A DNA stretch of 9,896 nt, from the NCBI GenBank assembly GCA_026645635.1, contig JAPKMV010000082.1:1-9896 (forward strand), given 5' to 3'. The DNA comes from Caldilineaceae bacterium (lineage in GTDB: Bacteria > Chloroflexota > Anaerolineae > Caldilineales > Caldilineaceae). The translations under genes and the position numbers were made by a program. How positions within the stretch are numbered: the first letter of the stretch is position 1; each line of letters opens with the position of its first letter. The notes beneath the pieces are model-generated. The model was not told the DNA's origin and searched no databases. It worked only from the letters and a program-made list of their open reading frames with translations. Positions 1-7,292 of this stretch are shown here, piece after piece.

Positions 1-2499
1 GAACGGCGCGTCCCATCCTGCGGCCGTGCGCCGATAGACGAAGATCTCGCGGTCACCCGCCGTGTCCAGATTGCCGTCCATATCTACGTCGGCGACCAGC
101 CAGACCCGCTGCGCATCGACGGCGGCAACATCCCAGAAAAGGACGCCGACGCCATTCTGACCGGCGGTTTCCGCTGCCGCCCAGTTCGCGCCTTGCCAGG
201 CAGCGGTACGAAAGTGATTGGGCGCCGCCGCTGAACCGGCCAGATCGGTGCCCGGGCTGTGCTGCCAGGCGAGCCACACTGCGCCATCGCCCGCACGGTG
301 CAGACGTGGGGCGAAGTCCAAAATCTCGTCGTCGGTGGCCAGGCCGCGGCGCACGATCTGGCCGGTCGCGGGGTTCACCTCCGCCCAGGCGATCTCCAAC
401 GACTGCGCAAAGGCCGCCGTGATGCCGCCAGGATCGGGCGCAATCTGCGCCTCGGCCCAGACCACCAGCAGCGCACCGTCGGCGGTGAAGGCGGCGCTCG
501 GCGTAAACGCGGGCAAGTCCGACTCGCTCACGACAATCACGTTGCCCCACGCAGCACCGTCGAAGAGGCGCAGGCTCACCGCATCGGCTGCGCCGCGACT
601 GCTCACGCTGTTCCAGACCAGCGCCATGCGGCCATCGGCGCCGGCAGCCAGGAGCGGGCGCGCCTGTGGGCTGACATTCGCCGCCAGCACAGTCTCCGTC
701 AGTCCGTTGGTCACCTGAAACTGGGTGACGCGCGCTTCGACCAGGCGAGGACCGGGCGCGCCATAGACCGTGCGCAGCGCCTGGCGCGGGGAATTGACCG
801 TCACCAGCACCGTCTGACCGGCTGCTGTGGTGCAGGAGAGAACTTGCCAGTGTTCCTGCACATTGACCAGATTGAAGCCCAACGCGCCGGCGCGGGCCTG
901 AAACGACAGCAGCACCTTACATGCGTTGACGTGGGCAGTCGGGACGATGCGCATGTCCAGCGTGCCGTCGCCGCCGCCCGCCACCGTGGCCCAGGCGAAT
1001 GGGGTGTCCAGGCCGGCGGTGGCCAACACGCCCAAGGTCGCGTCAAAGCTGCCTTCGGTGAGCGCCAGCGTACTGCCGCTCACGCCGAGACGCCCGCGCC
1101 CGGTCATGCCGCCATGCACCTCGGCGGTGATGTCCAGCGCGGCGTTGAGCGCGCGCAGCAGGCTGCCGACCACGGGAACATCGAAAAACGCTGTGGCGCC
1201 GGGCACGAGCGAGACCAGGCCAAGCTGCTCGCTGAAAACGATGGGCGGGGTGGAGAGCGTCAGTTCCTCCGACTCGAAGTTGAGCGCGGTCGGGGTGATC
1301 GTGCCGTAGATGGCCCCGTGCGCGGCCAGGGTGTAGATGCGCTTTCCCAGACCGAAGCCACCTTGTGCGGTGAGGCCGCCGGTCTCTCGCGTGCCGAGAG
1401 AGTTGGCAGCCAACGCCAATTTTAGCTGCGTCGGCAGGAGGCCCCACGTCCCGCCGACATAGGGAATCAGGTTGGGCAGGGTGATGTGGGCATCCAGCGG
1501 CTGGGCAGGCAGCGCATATTCGCCGGCGTAGCGCACATGATTGGCTTGAATCTGCGGCTGTAGGTTGAAGAGATTAGCCCACGCCGGCACAGGGACAAGG
1601 ATCAGCGGGTCAAGGCCATCCAGGCGGTCGATGCGCCCCTCCAGCTCCGCCTCAACGCTGAGCGGGAATGCGCCTGTGCCGGGGATGGAAGCCAGGGGCA
1701 GGTCGATAGTGGCGGTTGCGCCAGCCACATTCATGGCGCGCGGCGGGTCATTGCCCACCAGGAACCGCGCCACACCCGGTCCGGCGTCATCCCAATCGAC
1801 GGCCGCGGTGTACCGGTTGGTCACCGGAATCCCGGCGAGAAAATACTGGCGCAGCGCGGCGGCGAGGCTTTGTACGGACGGCTGTGGTGCGCGGGTCAGG
1901 CTCCAACCTTTGGTCAGCGTCACCTCATACCCTTGTTCGCGAAACATCTGGGCAATCTGCTCATAATCCTTGGCGTCGGGGTTTTCGTAAATAATGCGAT
2001 AATCGCCGGCAATGGTGCGGTCCTGCGGCGGACCAGCCAGGGAAAATTGCCAGGTGGCGGCAGTATCTGCTGGCTCAGCGTCGATGCAATCGTTCGGGTT
2101 GACGAAGCCCTGTCCCCAGCGCACGTCGATGCGCGGGTGGCCGTTGGCGCCGGCGATGACACTGCCGGTCGGCTGGCTCATGTCCGCCGTGTACGCGCAC
2201 ACGATGGGTGTGGCGCCGGGAAAAAACACAAAGGTACGGTAGATATTCCAGTGATAGGCGCCGGCTGTGACAGTGCAGCCGACGGTGAGCGACAGTTGCC
2301 CCGTGTCGTTGTAGGCGAATTCCTGCGCGAGTATCCCCTCCGCATAGCCGCGGATGGTCATCACGACGCTGGTTGTACCCGTGTAGTCGCCGTGGGGCAG
2401 GAGATCCTGGCAATCTTGGGCGCGGGCAGCGAAGGGCGTCGCCGCCAGCAACCCGCAGAGCAACAGGCAGAGAAGAGCAAAGCGCAGCAACGGGACCAT
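1..2499 (-). CDS. Large secreted beta-rich protein with propeller-like repeats (3' end beyond window)
   Basis: The frame is open for 833 codons from the ATG at 2497-2499 to the window edge, so the C-terminus is missing. The start is supported by a GGGAGGT ribosome binding site 5 nt upstream. Residues 1-27 form a classical signal peptide: one Arg, a Leu-rich core, and an AxA site (A25-R-A27) before QDC. There is no lipobox, so a secreted soluble or surface protein is likely. Residues about 28-560 are Gly/Thr/Val-rich with few charges, as in all-beta exoproteins; I recognise no family. From about residue 600 a motif of the type 'xADGxhhhhW' recurs, with Trp at 629, 681 and 745 and a fourth related unit near 800, spaced 52-64 residues. 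This resembles blades of a BNR/sialidase-like beta-propeller. Residues 804-812 (DVDMDGNLD) look like a calcium-binding DxDxDG loop. Function is unknown; binding or adhesion is a guess. It is transcribed away from the nitroreductase stop, 235 bp after it. Confidence 0.85.
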   Translation of the reverse strand, partial: MVPLLRFALLCLLLCGLLAATPFAARAQDCQDLLPHGDYTGTTSVVMTIRGYAEGILAQEFAYNDTGQLSLTVGCTVTAGAYHWNIYRTFVFFPGATPIVCAYTADMSQPTGSVIAGANGHPRIDVRWGQGFVNPNDCIDAEPADTAATWQFSLAGPPQDRTIAGDYRIIYENPDAKDYEQIAQMFREQGYEVTLTKGWSLTRAPQPSVQSLAAALRQYFLAGIPVTNRYTAAVDWDDAGPGVARFLVGNDPPRAMNVAGATATIDLPLASIPGTGAFPLSVEAELEGRIDRLDGLDPLILVPVPAWANLFNLQPQIQANHVRYAGEYALPAQPLDAHITLPNLIPYVGGTWGLLPTQLKLALAANSLGTRETGGLTAQGGFGLGKRIYTLAAHGAIYGTITPTALNFESEELTLSTPPIVFSEQLGLVSLVPGATAFFDVPVVGSLLRALNAALDITAEVHGGMTGRGRLGVSGSTLALTEGSFDATLGVLATAGLDTPFAWATVAGGGDGTLDMRIVPTAHVNACKVLLSFQARAGALGFNLVNVQEHWQVLSCTTAAGQTVLVTVNSPRQALRTVYGAPGPRLVEARVTQFQVTNGLTETVLAANVSPQARPLLAAGADGRMALVWNSVSSRGAADAVSLRLFDGAAWGNVIVVSESDLPAFTPSAAFTADGALLVVWAEAQIAPDPGGITAAFAQSLEIAWAEVNPATGQIVRRGLATDDEILDFAPRLHRAGDGAVWLAWQHSPGTDLAGSAAAPNHFRTAAWQGANWAAAETAGQNGVGVLFWDVAAVDAQRVWLVADVDMDGNLDTAGDREIFVYRRTAAGWDAPF

Positions 2500-2542
2500 A
2501 GGTGACCTCCCTGGCTCATGTGAACGAAGATCAACGCAATGC

Positions 2543-2565
2543 CGCAAAGATGTGAAGACGCAAAG
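2543..2565. repeat. Two CGCAAAG heptamers, degenerate short repeat
   Basis: CGCAAAG occurs at 2543-2549 and 2559-2565, 16 bp apart, in the leader region of the secreted-protein gene. It resembles a decayed copy of the CGCAAAGACGCAAAG-type repeat that I recall from intergenic DNA of various bacteria. Two heptamers alone could be chance. Confidence 0.25.
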
Positions 2566-2623
2566 CTACAGACGCGGCCGGGTCTATCTACCCAGCAGGT
2601 CGCATCGTAGAGAAGGGGCGCAT

Positions 2624-2632
2624 ACTATATCA
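2624..2632 (-). promoter_or_regulatory. Candidate extended -10 promoter for the secreted protein
   Basis: On the minus strand this reads TGATATAGT, an extended -10 (TGn plus TATAGT, 5 of 6 matches to TATAAT). It lies in the AT-richer part of the 235-bp gap between the nitroreductase and the secreted protein. I see no good -35 at 16-18 bp, which is tolerable for an extended -10. The predicted start near 2616 gives a 5' leader of about 115 nt ahead of the well-formed GGGAGGT site. Read-through from the nitroreductase is the alternative, and I see no convincing terminator after that gene. Confidence 0.3.
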
Positions 2633-2734
2633 CAAGTGTGGATTACAGCCTATAAGGGAAAATCGGGGCGGGGGATCTCCCTTGGTTGAAATTCAATGGC
2701 AAATCCGCAACGTATCAGTTGATAGCCACCCCAA

Positions 2735-3337
2735 CTACTCCACCCACCGCGTAAGTTTCCCCGCATCCGTCCGCTTCACCGGCGCCTTGACCGCAGGATC
2801 GGCGTAGCCCAGGCGGATCAGCCCGACCATGCGCTCGTTTTCGCCCGCGCCGACCAGGTCGGCCAGGGGACGCGCTGCGGCGAGGTCGCCGGTGCCCCAG
2901 AATGTGGCCAGCCCGGCGGCGTGCGCGGCGAGCATCAGGTTCTGCACGGCACAGCAGACTGCGCCGTAGTCCTCCCGCTCGACGAAGGGATCGGGGTCCA
3001 CCACCTGCGTCACAAAGACGATGGCGGGCACCTGCGCCCACTGCTCGGCAAACTCCGCGGCGCGGCGCGTGGCTACGTGCTCCTCGGCGCCGGACGCCAG
3101 CAGCTTCTTGTAGCGCAGGGTGCGCGCCAGTTCGCTGACGCGGGTGCGCGCGGCGCCGTCGATCACGTAGAAGCGCCACGGCTCGGTCATCTTGTGGTTC
3201 GGCGCCCAGACCGCCAGGTCGAGCAGTGCCGCGATCAGATCGCGTGGCACCGGCTGATCGACGAACTCCTTGATCGTGCGCCGGTCACGGATCGCCGCGG
3301 CAACGGCGGCAAACGAGGCGGTATTGTAGTCAGTCAT
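2735..3337 (-). CDS. YdjA-like nitroreductase family protein (FMN oxidoreductase)
   Basis: This is a 200-residue protein of the usual length for small nitroreductases (E. coli YdjA is about 183). These enzymes are cytosolic homodimers that bind FMN and reduce nitro compounds, quinones or similar acceptors with NAD(P)H; the physiological substrate is unknown here. FMN-contact features are visible: 'RDRRTIKEF' at residues 17-25, 'WAPNHKMTEPWRFYVI' at 44-59, 'FWGTGDL' at 146-152 and 'ERMVGLIRLGYA' at 168-179. The pattern APNHK-x2-PW-x-F-x-VI matches the YdjA subgroup better than NfsB/NfsA. The ATG at 3335-3337 is chosen because GGAGGA lies 7 nt upstream; a longer upstream reading has no family similarity. 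The start is only 83 bp downstream of the radical SAM stop, and almost all of that gap is a terminator-like hairpin ending just before the ribosome binding site. There is no room for a separate promoter, so expression probably depends on read-through. Confidence 0.9.
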   Translation of the reverse strand: MTDYNTASFAAVAAAIRDRRTIKEFVDQPVPRDLIAALLDLAVWAPNHKMTEPWRFYVIDGAARTRVSELARTLRYKKLLASGAEEHVATRRAAEFAEQWAQVPAIVFVTQVVDPDPFVEREDYGAVCCAVQNLMLAAHAAGLATFWGTGDLAAARPLADLVGAGENERMVGLIRLGYADPAVKAPVKRTDAGKLTRWVE

Positions 3338-3356
3338 GGCAAATTCCTCCGACAAC

Positions 3357-3419
3357 AAAAATCTCCTAATCTCCCAATCTCCTAATCTCAAGAGATTAAG
3401 AGATTGAGAGATTGAGAGA
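3357..3419 (-). terminator. Hairpin plus U-tract after the radical SAM gene (terminator or attenuator)
   Basis: Positions 3362-3389 and 3392-3419 are inverted arms of 28 bp around AA at 3390-3391. Pairing is perfect except at four positions. Three of these are C/A mismatches on the plus strand but G-U wobbles in the minus-strand transcript, so the structure is clearly better as RNA of the radical SAM direction. The apex can form a CUUG tetraloop. The arm is followed on that strand by TTTTTGTTG (3361-3353), a short U-tract. The stem begins one nucleotide after the radical SAM stop codon. This is the layout of an intrinsic terminator, but the nitroreductase ribosome binding site follows within about 10 nt, so an attenuator or partial terminator fits better. 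Confidence 0.7.
3361..3419. repeat. Palindrome built from 8-bp units (ATCTCCYA / AGATTRAG)
   Basis: The left arm is three and a half tandem copies of the octamer ATCTCCTA/ATCTCCCA; the right arm is the inverted octamer AGATTAAG/AGATTGAG repeated. The composition is AT-rich and strand-asymmetric (pyrimidine arm then purine arm), unlike the GC-rich genes on either side. It may have arisen from a repeat-based mobile element or by octamer slippage, and now coincides with the hairpin called as a terminator. Confidence 0.75.
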
Positions 3420-3420
3420 A

Positions 3421-4809
3421 TTATACGTTTGGGCGGGTTGGCGCCCCGTGACAGTGCTTGAACTTCTTCCCGCTGCCGCAGGGGCAGGGATCGTTGCGCC
3501 CGGCGTGGGCGACGGCTTGCTGAAGCTGCGCATCCCGCTCGGCGTACCAGCGCATGATCTCGGCGGGGGCGCGGTTGCGGCGCAGCAGGTCCGCCATGAT
3601 GCGCATGGGCTGGTCGATGTGGTGAAAGAAGCGCTTGTAGCCGGCGCAGAGATAGTTGAGACCGGCTTCGCCGTCGGGCGTCGTGATGAAGCGATCCTTC
3701 GGGCAGCCGCCGTGACAGGCAAAGCGCACGTCGCATTCGCGGCAGTAGCGGGGCAGCGTGGCGAACTTGTCCTGGCCGAACTGCTGCTGCTGAGGTGAGG
3801 CGATCAGGTCGATCATCTCGGTTTCCAGGATGTTGCCCAGCCGGTAGGCCGGCTCGACAAAGTGGTCACAGGAAAAGAGATCGCCGTTGTGCTCCAGGGC
3901 CAGGGCCAGGCCGCAGGTCTTGGAGTGGACGCACAGCCCCGACGGCTCGCCGACCCAATTCCCCAGCGCCACGTCGAACATCTGCACGTAGACCGTGCCC
4001 ACATCCCGGCGCACCCACTCCTCGAAGACGCCGATGAGAAAATCGCCGTACTGCTCGGCGGTAATCGAGCGGTCGGTCACGTAGTCGCCCTGCTGCGTGT
4101 AAAGCGGGCGGTCGCGCCAGGTGGACCACGGCGCCGTGACTTGCAGCGGCTGTGCACTGCGCAGCGGCGTCTCCGCGCGCCCGGCGTCGGCCGCGCTGAC
4201 CCGCTCGATGATCGGAATGAACTGGTGGAAGCGCGAGTTACATTCGTCGCGCAGAAAGCAGTAGACGGTGGCCGGATGATCAGCATTGGCATGGTGCAGC
4301 GTGGTGAGCGTGTTGTACTCCACGCCATGCTGCTGGAGCAGGCGCAGCCCGTGCATCACCCGGTCGAAGGTGGGCTGGTGTCCTTTGTCGACGCGGTAGG
4401 CGTCGTGCAGCGCGCGCGGGCCATCGATGCTGATGCCGACGAGGAAGTTGTGCTGCTTGAAGAACGCCGCCCATTCATCGTCGATCAGCGTGCCGTTGGT
4501 CTGGATCGTGTATTCGACCTGCATCCCCGGCTTGCGGTATTGCTCGACATAGGCGATGGAGCGCCGGAAGAAGTCCAGCCCCATCAGCGTCGGCTCGCCG
4601 CCCTGCCAGGCCACGGTCACGGCTGGCGTCTGATGCGCCTGGATCAACTGGCGGATGTACTCCCGCAGCAGATCATCCGCCATGCGGAAGCGGCTGCCGG
4701 GGTAAAGCATCTCTTTCGAGAGGAAAAAGCAGTAGCTGCAATCCAGGTTGCACGTAGCGCCGGACGGCTTGGCAAGCAGGTGAAAGGCTGGCGGTCGGTT
4801 GGTCATCAT
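3421..4809 (-). CDS. Radical SAM/SPASM anaerobic sulfatase-maturase-like enzyme with C-terminal SEC-C motif
   Basis: This protein of 462 residues begins with the radical SAM CxxxCxxC cluster at C20, C24 and C27 ('TCNLDCSYCFF'), followed by 'WQGGEPTLMG' (68-77), 'TIQTNGTLI' (101-109) and 'GISIDGP' (125-131). A SPASM domain carries further Cys at 293, 299, 314, 356, 359, 365, 369 and 388, enough for two auxiliary 4Fe-4S clusters. This architecture is typical of anSME enzymes, which use SAM radicals to oxidise an active-site Cys or Ser of a sulfatase to formylglycine in the cytosol; D279 in 'MFDVALGNW' may be the catalytic acid. Residues 439-454 form a SEC-C zinc motif (C442-x-C444-x8-C453-H454). 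Of two tandem ATGs I chose the first (4809): there is no ribosome binding site, but a promoter lies 8 nt upstream, implying a leaderless mRNA. No sulfatase is present in the window, so another peptide substrate remains possible. Confidence 0.88.
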   Translation of the reverse strand: MMTNRPPAFHLLAKPSGATCNLDCSYCFFLSKEMLYPGSRFRMADDLLREYIRQLIQAHQTPAVTVAWQGGEPTLMGLDFFRRSIAYVEQYRKPGMQVEYTIQTNGTLIDDEWAAFFKQHNFLVGISIDGPRALHDAYRVDKGHQPTFDRVMHGLRLLQQHGVEYNTLTTLHHANADHPATVYCFLRDECNSRFHQFIPIIERVSAADAGRAETPLRSAQPLQVTAPWSTWRDRPLYTQQGDYVTDRSITAEQYGDFLIGVFEEWVRRDVGTVYVQMFDVALGNWVGEPSGLCVHSKTCGLALALEHNGDLFSCDHFVEPAYRLGNILETEMIDLIASPQQQQFGQDKFATLPRYCRECDVRFACHGGCPKDRFITTPDGEAGLNYLCAGYKRFFHHIDQPMRIMADLLRRNRAPAEIMRWYAERDAQLQQAVAHAGRNDPCPCGSGKKFKHCHGAPTRPNV

Positions 4810-4817
4810 GGCGGGTA

Positions 4818-4846
4818 AGCATAGAACGAACGGCCTGTTTTGGCAA
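4818..4846 (-). promoter_or_regulatory. Sigma-70-type promoter of the radical SAM gene (leaderless type)
   Basis: On the minus strand: -35 TTGCCA (4846-4841, 5 of 6), spacer of exactly 17 bp, -10 TATGCT (4823-4818, 4 of 6). Only 8 nt separate the -10 from the ATG at 4809, so transcription should start at or within about 2 nt of the start codon. This agrees with the absence of a Shine-Dalgarno sequence. Confidence 0.6.
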
Positions 4847-4865
4847 AGACAGCCTGTGTTATACT
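4838..4865 (+). promoter_or_regulatory. Promoter of the interrupted divergent gene
   Basis: The -10 is TATACT (4860-4865, 5 of 6), 7 nt before the ATG at 4873, again with no Shine-Dalgarno sequence. The -35 is weak: TTTTGG at 4838-4843 with a 16-bp spacer. This -35 region overlaps the -35 of the opposite promoter (4841-4846), so both cannot be occupied by RNA polymerase at once. Confidence 0.45.
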
Positions 4866-4872
4866 GCCTCCC

Positions 4873-5323
4873 ATGACCAGTCCGGCTGACGACAGCCCGC
4901 GCCAGCACCACTATCTATTCGCCCACCGCTACTTACCGGGGAAGCACCAGACGCTCATCCGCAGATTACGCAGATGTTCGCAGATGGCAGACATCAAATC
5001 TGCGTAATCTACGTCACCGAGGCCTGGGGCGCGACCTGCGGGGCGAACACCTGTCGGCCATGCGCTTCATCCAGTCCTACGCGGTGGATCGTGTGCTCGA
5101 ACTGGCTGCTATCGTGGCGCCGGCCGGCGCAGCAGGTGACAGCTTCGCCATCGAGCGCCGGGCCGAGCGCCGCCACCCCGATCTGGCGCCCCATCTGGCC
5201 GATTTTGCCCAGGGCTACGCACGCAACACGGCCTCGGCGCGGGCGATCCTGGCGTGGATCAAAGCCCGTTTTGCGGTCGATCCGGCGATCCGCGCCGCCA
5301 TCCTGGCGCGCGCGAGCGAGTAA
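4873..5323 (+). pseudogene. Conserved-looking small gene disrupted by a REP-like palindrome
   Basis: The ATG at 4873 opens a frame that reads 'MTSPADDSPRQHHYLFAHRY' and continues to about residue 28. It then enters a palindromic repeat (4957-5010) and meets TAA at 5005-5007, giving only 44 residues. Just after the repeat, a protein-like frame shifted by one continues from about 5018 ('RGLGRDLRGEHLSAMRFIQSY') to the stop at 5321-5323. It has an Ala/Arg/Leu-rich helical composition like the other genes here. An ATG at 5060 could start an 87-residue remnant, but it has no ribosome binding site. The simplest reading is one former gene of about 130 or more residues split by the insertion and a frame change. 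I do not recognise the family. Alternatives are two independent short ORFs, or a sequencing error restoring part of the frame. Confidence 0.5.
4957..5010. repeat. REP-like palindromic element with CGCAGAT units
   Basis: AGATTACGCAGAT (4963-4975) is perfectly inverted as ATCTGCGTAATCT (4998-5010), with a 22-nt loop. The heptamer CGCAGAT occurs three times on the left side (4960, 4969 and 4979; spacing 9-10). The left end ATCCGC has no matching GCGGAT on the right, so the element looks shortened at that side. From memory, palindromes of this ATCCGCAGATTACGCAGAT type are scattered in several bacterial genomes, mostly between genes; here it lies inside a reading frame. Confidence 0.65.
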
Positions 5324-5339
5324 GGGCGGGTCATCTTCC

Positions 5340-5368
5340 TTGCCAGCCGCGCCGTTCCCTGGTAGAAT
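5340..5368 (+). promoter_or_regulatory. Promoter of the yggS-led gene cluster (leaderless type)
   Basis: The -35 is TTGCCA (5340-5345), the spacer is 17 bp, and the -10 is TAGAAT (5363-5368, 5 of 6). The ATG of yggS follows after 8 nt (5377) with no Shine-Dalgarno sequence, so the transcript is predicted to be leaderless. This is the best-matching promoter in the window. It probably drives the following co-directional genes. Confidence 0.65.
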
Positions 5369-5376
5369 CGCAAACC

Positions 5377-6096
5377 ATGACGCCGGACGACCGCTTGACT
5401 GCAGCCATCGCCGCCAACCTGGCAGACGTGCGGACGCAGATCGCAGCCGCGGCGCGGCAGGTCGGGCGCACGCCGGATGCGATCACGCTGGTCGCCGTGA
5501 GCAAAACTCAGCCAATTGAAGCAATTGTAGCCGCCTATGCTGCGGGACAGCGCGATTTCGGCGAAAATCGTCTGGAAGAGTTATGGCCGAAGGTGCGCGA
5601 AGCAGAGCGCCGTGGTCTGGCAGACATCCGCTGGCACATGATCGGCACCATCCAGAGCCGCAAGACCGGCGACGCTGTCGGCCCGTTGACGCTGATCCAT
5701 TCGGTGGACCGCACTAAGATCGCCGCCCGCCTGAGTCGCGACGCACTTGCCGCCGGCCACGTAATGGAGATATTGCTGGAGGTCAACGTCAGCGGCGAGG
5801 CGAGCAAACACGGTTTCACACCGGCGACGGTGCTGGACGAAGCAGCGGCGGTGCTGGCGCTGCCGGGCATCCGGGTGCGCGGCCTGATGACGATGGCGCC
5901 GTTTGTGGACGATCCGGAGGCCGCACGACCGGTTTTTCGGGCGCTGCGCCTGCTGCGCGATGAACTGGCGCTGCGTTATCCGACGGCAGCGTGGGACAGC
6001 CTCTCGATGGGCATGAGCAACGATTTTCCCGTGGCCATCGCCGAAGGCGCCACGCTGGTGCGCATCGGCACCGCGATTTTCGGTGCACGCGTTTGA
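5377..6096 (+). CDS. yggS: YggS/PLPBP-family pyridoxal phosphate homeostasis protein
   Basis: This 239-residue protein matches the full length of the YggS/YlmE/PROSC family, a single-domain cytosolic PLP-binding TIM barrel related to the N-terminal domain of alanine racemase. It has no known catalytic activity and affects B6 vitamer and amino acid balance. Family signatures are all present: 'LVAVSKTQP' at 38-46 with K43 as the PLP Schiff-base lysine, 'FGENRLEEL' at 61-69, '[11 protein letters not shown]' at 86-96 (usually WHFIGxLQxNK), '[14 protein letters not shown]' at 133-146, 'GLMTMAP' at 169-175 and the phosphate-binding end '[10 protein letters not shown]...VRIGTAIFG'. The ATG at 5377 is preferred over an upstream in-frame extension because a promoter ends 8 nt before it and homology begins here. 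It lies 76 bp upstream of proC, the classical neighbour. Confidence 0.96.
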   Translation: MTPDDRLTAAIAANLADVRTQIAAAARQVGRTPDAITLVAVSKTQPIEAIVAAYAAGQRDFGENRLEELWPKVREAERRGLADIRWHMIGTIQSRKTGDAVGPLTLIHSVDRTKIAARLSRDALAAGHVMEILLEVNVSGEASKHGFTPATVLDEAAAVLALPGIRVRGLMTMAPFVDDPEAARPVFRALRLLRDELALRYPTAAWDSLSMGMSNDFPVAIAEGATLVRIGTAIFGARV

Positions 6097-6172
6097 AAGC
6101 TAGTGATACGGGCACGACAGATCATGCGCCTACATACATCACAAGGGTAATCGCAAGGAGCAGCAATCGCTG

Positions 6173-7005
<833 letters not shown>

Positions 7006-7009
<4 letters not shown>

Positions 7010-7263
7010 ACGCAATCATTGATATTCTGTTGATGGTGCTGCAAATCTACAGCTATGTGCTGTTGGCGCGGGCGCTGATGAGTTGGATTCCCAACCTCGA
7101 CCCGTACAATCCGATTGTCCAATTCTTGCTCCAGATCACTGAGCCGGTGCTGGACCCGATCCGCAAGCTGATCCCGCCACTGGGCGGCGTGATGGACATC
7201 TCCATCATTGTCGCCTTCTTTGGGATTATGATTCTGCAATATGTGCTTATGTCAATTGCATAG
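7006..7263 (+). CDS. yggT: YggT-family small integral membrane protein
   Basis: This 85-residue protein corresponds to a single YggT/YlmG unit (E. coli YggT carries two). Two hydrophobic segments, about residues 3-26 and 62-83, flank the family signature '[20 protein letters not shown]' (19-38) and '[17 protein letters not shown]' (45-61). It is therefore a cytoplasmic-membrane protein with two helices. The biochemical role is not settled; relatives are linked to osmotic tolerance and, in Gram-positives and plastids, to division or nucleoid distribution. The start codon lies inside the end of proC (ATGA overlap). The yggS-proC-yggT order is widely conserved, and no sepF lies between them here. 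Confidence 0.93.
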
Positions 7264-7292
7264 CCCCAACACCGATTGAATTGGCAACTATC

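Noticed and set aside
259..1425. Plus-strand open frame of 388 codons
   Set aside because: It lies antisense to the secreted-protein gene, which has a signal peptide, a ribosome binding site and an uninterrupted 833-codon frame; the plus-strand translation is Arg/Gln/His-rich with no motifs.
2656..2690. Possible terminator after the nitroreductase in the GC-rich stretch
   Set aside because: Only a GGG/CCC pairing of three to four bases is visible and no U-tract follows in the minus direction.
3361..3419. CRISPR-like array in the octamer repeats
   Set aside because: The units are 8 bp without spacers and are arranged as one palindrome.
3338..3736. N-terminal extension of the nitroreductase frame up to 3736
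   Set aside because: The extension overlaps the hairpin and the radical SAM coding end, has Arg-rich shadow composition, and a proper ribosome binding site precedes the internal ATG at 3337.
3862..4818. Plus-strand open frame of 318 codons
   Set aside because: It is antisense to the radical SAM gene, where all cluster cysteines are preserved in frame.
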